Of a stretch of DNA of 64,000 nt, positions 22,573 through 32,884 are shown piece by piece. Location of the stretch: NCBI RefSeq assembly GCF_020509005.1, contig NC_063012.1, forward strand, positions 1,550,001-1,614,000, written 5' to 3'. The stretch is from Fulvia fulva. Its lineage: Eukaryota > Ascomycota > Dothideomycetes > Mycosphaerellales > Mycosphaerellaceae. Under the pieces are notes generated by a model. The model saw nothing but the letters and a program-made list of their open reading frames with translations, was not told the DNA's origin and searched no databases. The position numbers were made by a program, and so were the translations under genes. Position 1 is the first letter of the stretch. Every line of letters begins with the position of its first letter.

Positions 22573-23705
22573 ATGCTGCCGAGTATGAAAGATCCAGAAC
22601 GTTCGCTCTCAGCCAGCAGCGGCAGCGGCAACATGTCCCTCTGTCATACTGCTTCGCCCACAGGCCTCTCTTCGCAGTACCTCGATCAAGGGCATGTTGC
22701 ACGTAGGTTGCCATTGCTGCTTGTGGTGTCCATCGCTAGCTCTTGTCCAGCGGCGGCATTCGTACAGTCGCTTCGGCAAGGGGACTTTGTCGTTCACGAT
22801 GTCACTGACCAGACACCAACCGATCGGCTTGTGGAACAACTTGCTCATGTCTGCGAGCTGCCAGACAATGTCGTGGCACTTCTATCTGCTACTGCAAACG
22901 CCACAACCGACACTCCCCCTGACGTTTCTGCTAAGATCCCTGAAGATTACCAGTCTGGACCAGGGCCTTGTCCATACCCATACTGCGATTCCCAAGTCTA
23001 CGATGATCACGTCGATTGGGTAAAGCAGTGTTGCAAGCAGTTTCCTAGCAAGAAACTGTCGGAGATGCCCTCACCGAGTGGACGATACTGAGCAAAGCTG
23101 ATGGTTGTCGGTCCCTACCCAACGATGCAAGGCCTTTCTGCTTTCAGCACCGCCAAAAATAGCACGAGTCCCAGCTGGGCAGTTCTGAAAGAGTGTCTTG
23201 GTGGTTTCCAGGACATCCTGCTCATCGACTACTTCATGGATGCCAAGAAGCAGGACACCGTGAGGGGATCTCTGTCAGTAATGGAACAATCTATCTTCTC
23301 GAGAACAGAACTTCCTCGAGTGTCGATTCCAAATCATCCTGAGCAAGTCTCAGGCTCAAGGTGTGCTGTTTCTCGGTCGACAAAGTCGCCGCCGCGAAAG
23401 CTGAAGAGCAGCTCGCAGCCGGTCTGTCCATCAATAAGGACGCCGCTCAAAGTCTGGAGACCATGAAGCGCCGTCGAGCCTCAGGAGGGAAGGCTCAGGC
23501 CAGTCTGTATGACAGAATAGCGATCGCGAAGCAGGCGATGAAAGACATATCCAATGGCAAGCCTGTTGATGAGGAGACCAAGAAGACCGTGAGCTGGGTT
23601 GGGGAGTATCCGGCTCTGTCTAACGCGCTCGAAGCACTCTCCGCAGGTTATGGTGGCGACGCTTTAGAGAGTGAGGCGGAGACTTCTGCCAGATTTCGTC
23701 AATAG
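22573..23705 (+). CDS. doubtful hypothetical gene, possibly multi-exon or degraded
   Basis: Three overlapping or adjacent open stretches lie on the plus strand. The first has an ATG at 22,573 (MLPSMKDPERS) and a stop at 23,091, and it contains PGPCPYPYCDSQVYDDHVDWVKQCC. The others cover 23,101-23,466 and about 23,361-23,705; the last reads AAKAEEQLAAGLSINKDAAQSLETMKRRRAS and looks genuinely protein-like, with a helical, Ala/Glu/Lys-rich composition. I could not join them with confident splice sites, and I recognise no domain. It may be a small lineage-specific gene or a decaying gene next to the transposon nest. Coordinates cover the whole coding-like stretch. Confidence 0.3.
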
Positions 23706-23923
23706 AATTTGGCGACGACCGCAGGCGGCAGGCGGGTTGTATGAAGAGAGAGTAACTCAAAGTGTATAGCTAGGTGCGTGTAGAGATATGAGCACGCGTC
23801 ACCTTCGCGTGCCTTTTGGGTGGCGTCGCGTGTCTCGACCCGAACTTTGGGGACTTGCGGCCGTGCTTTCAGCCAGCGAGAACACATAGAATACATGTAC
23901 ATGCTCAGCACAATGTCGGGAAG

Positions 23924-25975
23924 ATGACAGAGACGGCGAGCGATAGTTCTCAACCATCCGACCAGTCCACTATAGCCACCGAACCTGCGCACCCCGCGAC
24001 ACCATCACCAGCGCTCGACGATCTCCCCGCGGCATCGCAATCGACACTCAAATACCATCTGCTCGGCCCTTCGCTCACGAAATCCGGACAAGATGGCGTG
24101 GATCAAAAGAAGGTCAGCGAGATCATATACGAGGTGTCCAAGGGCAGCAAGTACTTTAGCAATGAGGAGGTCAAGGACAAGAACCTCACGGTCAAGATCA
24201 ACCGCATTCTGGACAAGAAGCGCGAGTTGCAGCGTATAGAGGCACAATGCGGACTGAAGCATGACATGAAGAAGGCGGATGACTACATTGCCGAGCTGGA
24301 ATATGGGCGGGATCTGTCGCAGGTGGTCGTGCACATAGACTGTGATGCGTTCTATGCCGCGGTCGAAGAGCTGGATCGCCCGGAACTGAAAGACGTGCCC
24401 TTTGCTGTGGGAGTCGGAGTCTTGACGACGTGTAACTATGTCGCCCGCAAGTTTGGCTGTCGCTCTGGTATGGCGGGGTTTGTGGCCGACAAGTTGTGTC
24501 CTCAGCTGATTCACCTTCCACTGAATTTCAGCAAATACACGTCGAAGGCTGCTGAAGTCAGGGCCGTCCTGGAGCAGTACGATCCGCGCTTCGAGTCGGC
24601 AAGTATCGACGAGGCATATCTCAACCTAACACAGTATTGTGAGGAGCATAGTATGGAGCCAGAGGATGCCGTGAGCCAAATGCGAGCCCAAGTCTTTCAA
24701 GAAACAAAGATCACCATCTCCGCTGGCATCGCTGCAAATGCGAAGCTGGCCAAAATCTGCAGTAACAAGAACAAGCCTAACGGCCAGTTCAAACTTCCCT
24801 CTGACAGAGCCAGCATTTTGCACTTCATGAGAGACTTGCCCACTCGCAAGGTCAACGGCATAGGTCGCGTGTTGGAGCGTGAGCTTGACGCTATCGGCAT
24901 CAAGACTTGTGGCGACATATTTCCCCAACGACACTACATCAATCCCTTGTTCGGCGAAAAGACTTTTGAGTTCTTGATGGGCGTCCACTTGGGATTAGGA
25001 CGAACCGACGTCAGGCCTATCGAGGAGTTTGGACGCAAGAGCGTTGGCACGGAGAGTTCTTTCAAAGACATGTCAGACCCAAAAGAGCTGCGCGAGAAGC
25101 TAAGATGGACCGCCGAAGAGCTGGAAAAGGACTTGCAACGTACAGAATTTAAGGGCAGAACGCTCTGTCTGAAGATCAAGCTGCATACTTACGAGGTGTT
25201 CACCCGTCAAGTGCAGCCACCCAAGGCTGTCTATACCGCGGAAGACTTGTACAATTTCAGCTTGCCGATGCTCCAGAAGTTAGAGCAAGAGTTTCCGAAC
25301 ATGAAGCTGAGGCTGATGGGCCTCCGGTGTACACATTTGGTGTCGATGAAGAAGGGAGATGTGGATTTCTTTGGTCGAGCTAGGCAGCCGCAAATTGCAC
25401 CCAGTGAGTCGATTGATGTCACACAGGCAGCGCCTCATGCGGAACTGGACGAGGATGGCTGGCAGAAGTGGCCCGATGCAGAATTTGAAGATGCAGCAAG
25501 GCAGGAACGAGAAGACGACATGGCAGAGCTGGAGCAGCTTTCTCAGGAGTACGATCTTAAGCACAAGCCGCCCCAGCAGAGGCCGCCTGACGAGGTCACC
25601 TACAGCCCCGACGGTGCACCCTCAGACTACAGGAGGTACGGTAATGGCTTTGCCTGGCGCTCACTGCTGGAAGACGAAGCACGGACAGCAGAGCAGAACA
25701 GTCCGCCTCGTCAGCAGCCGGAGCAGTGGAACTGCCCTATTTGCAGCACACCTCAACAAGCAGACGAGAGATCATTCAACGAGCACATTGATGGCTGTCT
25801 CTCGAGGCAGACGATCAAAGAAATCGTCAAGGAACCGACGCCGCCAGAGCAGGCGCTACATCCCTTGATGCAAGGCAGTACGTCGAAGCGGAAGCGCGGT
25901 AGGCCACAAAGCAATGCACACGCTGGCACTGGTGGAGATGAAAAGAGACCGAAGAAGTCCTTCTTCACATCTTGA
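23924..25975 (+). CDS. DNA polymerase kappa (Y-family translesion polymerase)
   Basis: This enzyme copies past damaged bases in the nucleus. One uninterrupted exon encodes 683 residues from the ATG at 23,924; the open frame extends upstream, but this ATG gives the usual N-terminus. It has the pol-kappa N-clasp (KVSEIIYEVSKGSKYFSNE), the metal-binding HIDCDAFYAAVEEL (Asp139 and Asp141), SIDEAYLN (Asp229, Glu230) and the helix-hairpin-helix region (LPTRKVNGIGRVLERELDAIGI), then the little-finger domain. Near residues 604-626 is a Rad18-type UBZ zinc finger (CPIC then FNEHIDGCL), which binds ubiquitinated PCNA. The end KRPKKSFFTS carries two aromatic residues like a degenerate PCNA-interaction motif (inference). 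It is convergent with the hydroxyacid oxidase, 52 bp away. Confidence 0.95.
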   Translation: MTETASDSSQPSDQSTIATEPAHPATPSPALDDLPAASQSTLKYHLLGPSLTKSGQDGVDQKKVSEIIYEVSKGSKYFSNEEVKDKNLTVKINRILDKKRELQRIEAQCGLKHDMKKADDYIAELEYGRDLSQVVVHIDCDAFYAAVEELDRPELKDVPFAVGVGVLTTCNYVARKFGCRSGMAGFVADKLCPQLIHLPLNFSKYTSKAAEVRAVLEQYDPRFESASIDEAYLNLTQYCEEHSMEPEDAVSQMRAQVFQETKITISAGIAANAKLAKICSNKNKPNGQFKLPSDRASILHFMRDLPTRKVNGIGRVLERELDAIGIKTCGDIFPQRHYINPLFGEKTFEFLMGVHLGLGRTDVRPIEEFGRKSVGTESSFKDMSDPKELREKLRWTAEELEKDLQRTEFKGRTLCLKIKLHTYEVFTRQVQPPKAVYTAEDLYNFSLPMLQKLEQEFPNMKLRLMGLRCTHLVSMKKGDVDFFGRARQPQIAPSESIDVTQAAPHAELDEDGWQKWPDAEFEDAARQEREDDMAELEQLSQEYDLKHKPPQQRPPDEVTYSPDGAPSDYRRYGNGFAWRSLLEDEARTAEQNSPPRQQPEQWNCPICSTPQQADERSFNEHIDGCLSRQTIKEIVKEPTPPEQALHPLMQGSTSKRKRGRPQSNAHAGTGGDEKRPKKSFFTS

Positions 25976-26027
25976 CTGTACAGGTGGTCGGTATATACAT
26001 AGACAGCGCAATATCTCATGATTATGA

Positions 26028-27304
26028 TCACAGACGTGATACGAAGCCGCTCCTGGCAATCTGGACACACTGTCAGCTTGCAATTCCGCACAGCAATCAT
26101 ACACTCGTCTCACCTTAACAAGATACTCCTTATTAATATCCTTAACCTTCGTCACCCCAGCAAGCGCCATGCACAACTTAATCTCATCACTAAACAACTT
26201 CAAACACAACTCAACACCCTCCTGACCCTTATACGCCAGTCCCCACAGCACTGGCCTACCAATCCACACAAAGTCGGCGCCTAATGCCAAAGCCTTAAAG
26301 ACATCCGTGCCATGTCGTATCCCGCCGTCCACATGAATCGGAATCTTGCCACCCACGGCCTGGACAATCTCGGGTAGTGCGTCAATGGTCGCCAAAGCGC
26401 CGTTCAGCTGTCGCCCGCCGTGGTTCGAGACGACGATGCCGTCTACGCCGTGGTGCACGGCTAGGATGGCGTCTTCGGATGTCGCGATTCCTTTGACCCA
26501 GACTTGCATTTCTGGTTGGCATTGTTTCTTTAGCCAGTCGATGTCTTCCTCCCAGGTTAGGGAGGGATTTGCGGCGTGGGTGTGGAAGGTCACGGGGCCG
26601 GTTGGTAAGACGCGTTTCTCGCCGTCGTGGTAGCCGGCTTGGCTTGGTCTGCGGGTTGGAGTTGGGCGTGATTTGCTGTTGCTTTCTGCTGAAATGTTGT
26701 CGGGTTGCATGGGATCGTCTTCAGCGAAGTTTTCGATTTTTAGGTGAGGGGGGAGTTTGAATTGGTTGCGGATTTCGAGGTTTCGACGTCCTAGGAAGGG
26801 AGTGTCGACGGTGAGGAAGACTGCTTTGTAGCCTGCTTTCTTTGCTCGTTGGATCAGTTTGCGACTGTGCTCCTTCTCTTCGAACAGATACAGTTGCAAA
26901 ACGTTCGGGTTGTCTTCGCTAGCTGTTGCGACTTTCTCGAGAGTCTTGGTGGAGAAGGAGGAAAGACCCATGGCTACGTTCATCTTCTTGCATGCTCGAG
27001 CGGTACCTTCCTCGCCGTCGGAGTGGGCGAGTTGCTGCATTGCGGTGGGGGCGACGCCGAGGGGCATGCTGTTTCTGTGGCCGAAGATGTCGATGCTGGT
27101 ATCGACGGCTGAGACATCTCGCAGGACTCGGGGACGGATTCGGTACTTTTGGTAGCCTGTGGTGTTCTCTTTGAGGGTAGAACCGGAGTCGGCGCCTTCG
27201 TTGTAGTAGTCGCGGGTCTGCTTGTCCATCATGCTGTGGGCGTGTGTTTCCAGCTCCTCGATCGTGAGGCAGTTGATATCGTGGACGTTCGCAGCGGCCG
27301 CCAT
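26028..27304 (-). CDS. FMN-dependent 2-hydroxyacid oxidase / L-lactate dehydrogenase-like, peroxisomal
   Basis: This family oxidises L-2-hydroxy acids to 2-oxo acids with FMN and passes electrons to oxygen, giving peroxide. Exon 1 is 27304-26114 (MAAAANVHDINCLTIEEL); exon 2 is 26069-26028. The intron 26113-26070 is only 44 bp. The product is 410 residues. Motifs are YYNEGADSGSTL, PLGVAPTAMQQLAH, LQLYLFEEKEHS, FLTVDTPFLGRRN, the active-site VSNHGGRQLNG, HVDGGIRHGTDVFKALALGA and the FMN-phosphate motif GRPVLWGL. It lacks the cytochrome b5 domain of cytochrome b2. Splicing yields the C-terminus VQIARSGFVSRL, whose SRL is a canonical PTS1 peroxisomal signal. Without splicing the frame stays open for another 250 bases and the signal is lost. 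An insertion of Ser/Pro/Arg residues before the catalytic region is typical of the flexible loop. Confidence 0.92.
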
Positions 27305-27772
27305 CTTGATAGTTCTCGCAGCTCGCAAGCTACTATCCTATGCTCTTTAATTATGCTTGATCTGCTCCTTGTGCGTATATGTACAGACCCGTCTCTTTAC
27401 TGTGAAGTGAGTGATCGTGAAACGATACGAGATGACATTAGATAGGATAAGTAAAGGTCAATGACATCTTGATGCAAGCTACATGTATACTACCTGAGAA
27501 GGTTGCGGCTACCGTCCGTCTGAGGTTCTCCGCACACATCTCAAACAATCGTGTGATCGGCAGTTATAATGTGGATGAGCGGCTCGATGGAATGTTCGTG
27601 GAGAGAGCTCCATCGGTGACGCACTTTGAAGCAATTGCCATGACGACCGGCTCGTGCCGTTGGCGGGAAAGTTCTATTGATAAACACGTAGCTCCACACG
27701 CGCTTGCTTCAATGATCGTCATCAGCAGTGCATCAATGTAGAGCATTCTTCCTCACCATCGCCAGGCCCATC
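27305..27772. promoter_or_regulatory. divergent promoter region, hydroxyacid oxidase / BRCT protein
   Basis: The 468-bp space separates two outward-read genes. No defined binding site was recognised and no gene lies within it. Confidence 0.45.
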
Positions 27773-30700
27773 ATGGTGTCCACACGAGGAGGTGCCCGCA
27801 CCAGCGGAGGGATTGCCACAGAGCAGTCGCTGAAGAAGAAGCCAGTCCGCAAGACGACGACCAAGCCAGCACCGACTGCAGCGAAACCGAAGACAACACG
27901 CGCGAAGAAAGCCGAGCCAGTCCAGGAAACCGCCGACATCGACGACGAGCAGGACGAGCTACAGCTAGATACAGCAGCGCCTACTGCCAAGACGGCGAGA
28001 CGGACACAGGCAGAGAAGCCCAAGGAGGATGCAGCGAAGCCCGCGAAGAAGGCGGTGTCGCGTGCGAAGAAAGACGAAGACACCGTGAAAGCGCCGGCCG
28101 CGAAGCCAGCAGCGAAAGTTGGGAGGCCGAAGGGAAGCACGAAGTCTGTCAAGGAGAAGCCGATTGAGAGCGATAACAAGAAAATGGAACTCCCACCACC
28201 TGCTGAGCCGAAAGGAACTCGCGCGACCAGAGCCACTGCATCAACCGCTGCCAAAGGTCGTGCAACACCACTATCACCTAAGAAGATCACACAAGTCTCA
28301 AGAGTACCACCAAAGATAACGACGACGAAGACGGCGACCGTAAAGACTACGGCGACGAAGGTTACAGTCAACAAGGCTGCGCCGCGGGGAAGACCAGCGA
28401 CCAGGAAGCGCAACATATCAGACGAGAATGCGGAAGGCTTGAAAGTGCCAGCGAAGAAGCAGGCTCTCGCAGACGACGATCAAGACAAGGTCGTAGAGGA
28501 GCCGGATGAGCAGACCACCGAGACTGTCGAGGCAGCCGAAGAGGAGGCCACTAGGCCGACGACACCAGCGACGCCGAATGGAGTCGTAGAACCACATGCA
28601 GAAGAAGATGCAGAGGGGAACACTCAGGAGGATGACGCAGCCTCTGAACCTGACTCTGAGTCCGACTCTAGTGCTCCGTCTGGCGACGAGCTATTGGGCC
28701 CAAAGACACCACTAAAACGCTGCAGTCCAAAGGAGGCGACGCGATTCTCGTCCGCACGGAAGAGTGTCCCTCGTATGAACGCCTCGATCAAGACTCCCGT
28801 CAGACGTTTCGCTGTACTTGGAACACAGCAAGGCACACCTCAGACGCAGAAGCCATATTGCAAGCCCAGCATACCAATGTCTGAACTGCGGCCAATGACC
28901 GTGGCCAGAGCTCGCGACCGAGCAATGGTCTTTCCCCAGCTACAGCCCTTGCCGAAGCTAAAGGACAATGAGGATGTCGAAGATTGGGAACAATCGGACA
29001 CGCCGGAGGGCCAAGATGCGCACATGAAGGTTGATGATGACTTGGCATTGTCACGGTTTCCCAGACTTCTAACAGAGACTGATTTTGAAGGTAATGAGAC
29101 TTCTGCAGAGCTCGGCGATCTCCAAGAAACCATCTCTCATATGCAAGACTCTGAGTTGCTACAAATGGAAGACGAAGAGGAGGACTCGCGGTCAAACGAC
29201 GAACCAGATGACGAGAGCGGTGAAGATCTCGAAGACAGCCAGGATGCCACTGAGATCGACCAAGACTTCAACATCGCGGAGCCTCTCGAGAATGACCCCC
29301 AACATAACACTGAGGTTGACCCGACTGTGACTGCTGGGGAGGAGACTGGCGCCAGCCGTGGCGATGACCGTTCGCTGAATGAGCCCGAACGTGATCTCGA
29401 GGCCGATGATACCGATGTAGACATGGAAGATGCGCTACCGGCCGACCCCACTCCACGACCGGAGACGCTTGTGTGGGAGAACGTGCAAGACGATATTACG
29501 ATCCCCTTTGGTTTTGAGGTTGATCTTTCTGCATCTCGCACTTTGCCACCGGTGGAACCAACCGAGCGGCTGAGCCTTGCAGGGACTCTCGAACAAGCCA
29601 GTTCCGCAAAGCCTGAAAGCAACGAGAAGACTGTCGCAAAGCAGGACATCGCAAGTAGCGATGTCGTTGCGATGGGTGGAGCTGAGGAGCAGTCTGCTGC
29701 ACGAACATCCTTAGATGCCACGGTGAACTTGAGTGACTTTCTTGATGTCAAGTCCTTGGCGGGCCCGATCAGAGACCATGAGCCACGAGTGACTGCCGAT
29801 CAAGCCCAGGACACAGAATCCGTATCTGATGAAATAGAAGCAGCCGATGCTGATGGTTCGCCGTCTCCCATGAAAGCGCATGCCACGCCAGCAAGAGACA
29901 TTAGCGAGCTTGACACTGCTCTCGAGGATATTCAGGACGATCAGGAGTTCGACATACCTCGCTATGCTCGTCCTACGATCGCCTCCCGGCGTAAGTCGCT
30001 GCCTGCCATCTTTTATCGGACTCCAACCAAGGACATCGAGAGGCCGATGACAGCGATTGGTGCCAGCATGCCGAGAGTCGAGGTGCCATACGGCATTTAC
30101 CTGTTCGCGAACGCAGCCACGCCTTCGAAAGCGACCCCTGCCAGGCCACGGACGAGCATGGCGCATGGCTTGGCCAGTGAGAAGAAGCTACGTAAGGCGT
30201 CGCAGACTCCTGTTACTGGCTCACCTGTACCCAAGACACCAGGCACGAGTGTTCCAGACACGGTGCAGATTAGGGGAGCATTCACATCGCCGTCGAGGAC
30301 GCCGAGGCCAAGATTGTCGCATGCTGGTACGCCAGGCACCAGTGTACCCGAAAGCATAAGACCAACACCTCGTGAGCGCTTCCCAGGTCTACCGTCAAGA
30401 ACAGCATACGATATGGAGAGCAGTCTGATATCCGCGACTCCGTTGAAGAGCAAGGCAGTACAAGCCGAGCGATTTCCAGGTCTACCCCCACAAGACTCTT
30501 ACAAATCGTTTGTCGAGGACACAGAGATGGTAGCCATGCAGGTAGCAGAGGAGTCACCGAGTATGCGCACACCTAAAGCGGCGCAATCAGTCACCAAAGA
30601 ACGCTTTCCCGGTCTACCACCAAGCAATACCTACACGGAAAGCTTTGAAGCGGCGAATGAGGAGCAGGCTGAGGAGGGTGCTCCATCCACACCAGTAGCA

Positions 30701-31606
30701 GCTACCGGTGAGCGGTATCCTGGACTTCCGTCGAAGAGATCCTATGCAGAGCATGCCATGACCGCAATGCCGGCTTCACGATTCCGGACACCAACACAGA
30801 GCCCAGCGAAGCGACCAGCAACTGCACAGAAGCCGGCGTCTTTGAGAAAGATCGCACTAAAGGCTTCTACTCCTAGGCGAACGCCTCTGAAGGCGCCCAC
30901 GATGACGCCTGGCATGGAACCAATGACACCTCACCCCGCGGCGCCATTGAGGGGTGTCGTGGCTCTCGTTGAGGTCTTCACCAGTGATGGCGGATGCGCC
31001 ACTCCAGCCTTCACAGTCTTGCTTCAACGCTTGGGTGCAAAGACCACAAAGACATTTAGCGAGCGCGTCACTCACCTGGTCTTCAAGGAGGGATCGCCCA
31101 CGACCCTGCAACGCCTGCGTGTACACAATAAACAGGTCGCGGAGACTGGTATGGGCAAGGAGATCTACTGTGTCAACAGCCGCTGGGTCTCGGACTGTGA
31201 CACTGGAAGTATGCGCATGGACGAGACCGATGAAGCATATGCTGTTGATGTGGAGGATGTGCCTCGCGCAGGCAAGCGTCGCCGCAAGTCCATGGAGCCC
31301 ACTGCTTTGAAGAACATCGGAGGCAACGTGGTACGCGATCGACACAGCACTCTTGGCAGAAGCTCTCTCAGCCGAAACTCCCTCAAGCCGGACTTTGACG
31401 ACTCGGAGATGGACGTCACCCCAAAGGCCAGCGTTGACAAGGAGAACGGTGGTGAAGACGGATCACCTGCTACACCTGCATATCTCGCGGCACCAGATTC
31501 GTTGGTGCAGCAGACGGCGCCGATGAACCGGGTGAGGAAGCTGGACTTCACCAGAAAAGAGTTGGAGAAGAGCCGACGCTTGACCTTCTTCAATGGCGCG
31601 TTTTGA
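27773..31606 (+). CDS. Large nuclear BRCT-domain protein with AT-hooks and ERFPGLP repeats
   Basis: One exon encodes 1277 residues from MVSTRGGARTSGG. The start at 27,773 is preferred over an upstream in-frame codon because a basic chromatin-like N-terminus begins there. The N-terminal 230 residues are Lys/Pro/Ala-rich, with two AT-hook cores (VGRPKGS and RGRPATRKR) expected to bind the minor groove of AT-rich DNA. The middle is long, acidic and disordered. Between 30,373 and about 30,732 the motif E-R-[FY]-P-G-L-P is repeated four times, each followed a few residues later by Tyr. A BRCT domain lies at about residues 1060-1160 (GVVALVEVFTSDGG, THLVFKEGSPTTLQR, NSRWVSDC); it binds phosphopeptides in DNA-damage and chromosome proteins. 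The whole resembles fungal microcephalin-like or other single-BRCT chromatin proteins; I cannot name an orthologue. Confidence 0.85.
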   Translation: MVSTRGGARTSGGIATEQSLKKKPVRKTTTKPAPTAAKPKTTRAKKAEPVQETADIDDEQDELQLDTAAPTAKTARRTQAEKPKEDAAKPAKKAVSRAKKDEDTVKAPAAKPAAKVGRPKGSTKSVKEKPIESDNKKMELPPPAEPKGTRATRATASTAAKGRATPLSPKKITQVSRVPPKITTTKTATVKTTATKVTVNKAAPRGRPATRKRNISDENAEGLKVPAKKQALADDDQDKVVEEPDEQTTETVEAAEEEATRPTTPATPNGVVEPHAEEDAEGNTQEDDAASEPDSESDSSAPSGDELLGPKTPLKRCSPKEATRFSSARKSVPRMNASIKTPVRRFAVLGTQQGTPQTQKPYCKPSIPMSELRPMTVARARDRAMVFPQLQPLPKLKDNEDVEDWEQSDTPEGQDAHMKVDDDLALSRFPRLLTETDFEGNETSAELGDLQETISHMQDSELLQMEDEEEDSRSNDEPDDESGEDLEDSQDATEIDQDFNIAEPLENDPQHNTEVDPTVTAGEETGASRGDDRSLNEPERDLEADDTDVDMEDALPADPTPRPETLVWENVQDDITIPFGFEVDLSASRTLPPVEPTERLSLAGTLEQASSAKPESNEKTVAKQDIASSDVVAMGGAEEQSAARTSLDATVNLSDFLDVKSLAGPIRDHEPRVTADQAQDTESVSDEIEAADADGSPSPMKAHATPARDISELDTALEDIQDDQEFDIPRYARPTIASRRKSLPAIFYRTPTKDIERPMTAIGASMPRVEVPYGIYLFANAATPSKATPARPRTSMAHGLASEKKLRKASQTPVTGSPVPKTPGTSVPDTVQIRGAFTSPSRTPRPRLSHAGTPGTSVPESIRPTPRERFPGLPSRTAYDMESSLISATPLKSKAVQAERFPGLPPQDSYKSFVEDTEMVAMQVAEESPSMRTPKAAQSVTKERFPGLPPSNTYTESFEAANEEQAEEGAPSTPVAATGERYPGLPSKRSYAEHAMTAMPASRFRTPTQSPAKRPATAQKPASLRKIALKASTPRRTPLKAPTMTPGMEPMTPHPAAPLRGVVALVEVFTSDGGCATPAFTVLLQRLGAKTTKTFSERVTHLVFKEGSPTTLQRLRVHNKQVAETGMGKEIYCVNSRWVSDCDTGSMRMDETDEAYAVDVEDVPRAGKRRRKSMEPTALKNIGGNVVRDRHSTLGRSSLSRNSLKPDFDDSEMDVTPKASVDKENGGEDGSPATPAYLAAPDSLVQQTAPMNRVRKLDFTRKELEKSRRLTFFNGAF

Positions 31607-31995
31607 GATTGTACAGAATTGGGAATTGGGAGAGACTGTATAGGAATGGCGGGAGTTCTGATTGAGTCTTTAGAGGTCTTGAGGATCGTTTCGTATTCGT
31701 CGTTGATCATGCTGATGTGCAGCCAGCCGCTTTCGTACATGTAGCCGTACAGATCATTCCGCTGTAGAGTTCTACGTCTCTTCCTGTCTGTCTCATATCG
31801 CCCATCAATGCTTCTCTGCGCCTTGTCTGCTCCAGCAGCCCTTTGCTGGGATATGGAGTGGGGTGTTATTACCAGACCTAGACGGCTCTCATTTCTGATC
31901 ATGCGTTGCAGCGTTGATACCCAGCGTATCCAGGCGTGGAGGATGGCTTTCTGGCGGTATGCTCAAGTCTATAGCACATCTTCCACCAGATCCGT
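31607..31995. other. convergent intergenic space
   Basis: The 3' ends of the BRCT gene (+) and the HYPK-like gene (-) meet here. It probably contains both 3' UTRs. Nothing else is recognised. Confidence 0.45.
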
Positions 31996-32489
31996 TCATA
32001 CAGAAGCCGAAACCCACGCCATCATAGCCTTCTCAGCATTCGCATCGTGCGCGCGTAACAGATCCGTAGCCTTCGCCTTCGACAGATCCAAATGCTCAAC
32101 CTGCACCACATCCACGTCAGTCCAGTCACCCACATGCACAACCCCTCCCATCCATCCATCCACATCACACATGTCACAATCCCTCAACTCACCAGCAACG
32201 CAACATCCGCCGGATTGACCTTCACCAACGGCTTCGGCGCCTCCGAGTCCTTTTCCTTCTTCGCAGCCGTCGGCTTCTTCGAGCTCCGGGAGAAGTCCAG
32301 ATTCTTCATGGCTTCGTCCAGCGCTTTTAGGTCTACCTCCTTTTCGGGCGCGGCATTGTCGTCGCCTTTGGCGTCGAGGGAGGAGAGGGCGGCGGCTGCT
32401 TTGCGGTCTTCGGCGTTGGCTGGGAGGACGTCGGGGGCGTCGGCGTCGGCGCCGGGGGATACGGTCGGGGGTTGGGGCTCTTCGGCCAT
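31996..32489 (-). CDS. HYPK-like UBA-domain protein (NatA acetyltransferase regulator)
   Basis: HYPK binds the ribosome-associated N-terminal acetyltransferase NatA and regulates it. Two exons are read: 32489-32193 and 32100-31996. The 92-bp intron splits the diagnostic block, which joined reads NPADVALLVEHLDLSKAKA, then TDLLRAHDANAEKAMMAWV. The product is 133 residues, normal for the family. The N-terminal half is acidic and disordered. The helix EVDLKALDEAMKNLDFSRSSKK contains the segment that in known structures blocks the NatA active site (family knowledge). It is divergent from DAHP synthase. Confidence 0.88.
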
Positions 32490-32884
32490 TGTTGTGGTTT
32501 GTTCTTGAGGTGGGTTGGGAGGGGTGGTGGTGGTGTTGTTGGAGGTGAGATTATTATTTGGAGCGGTGAGTTGATGATGTGGAGCCGAGGAGGTGCCTGC
32601 AGGCTGCAGTTAGAGATATATTTCATCTACATGGCATGCTCAAGATGAGCCCGGCTCTGTAGTACGTTGAGTACAGAGGTGGTAGGCGGCCAGTATCACT
32701 CTCCGACATCTGTCTAGGTGAGACGCAGAAAAGAGGTTGACGTTGCACGGATGGCAGCGGCCGCGTGGAGTCATGACCTTCGAACAAGGAACAACACATT
32801 TGCTATTTCCAGTGGCTGGGCTGACAAAACTGACTGCACCTGCCGATTGCTCACCTCAGTCCACCAGCAGACAAGACGATCAAG
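32490..32884. promoter_or_regulatory. divergent promoter region, HYPK-like / DAHP synthase
   Basis: This 395-bp space between outward-read genes must hold both promoters. No specific amino-acid-control element was confirmed by eye. Confidence 0.45.

Noticed and set aside
27733..28416. 227-codon minus-strand open frame opposite the BRCT gene
   Set aside because: It is the antisense of the Lys/Ala/Pro-rich N-terminus, which naturally opens as Val/Phe/Ala-rich sequence.
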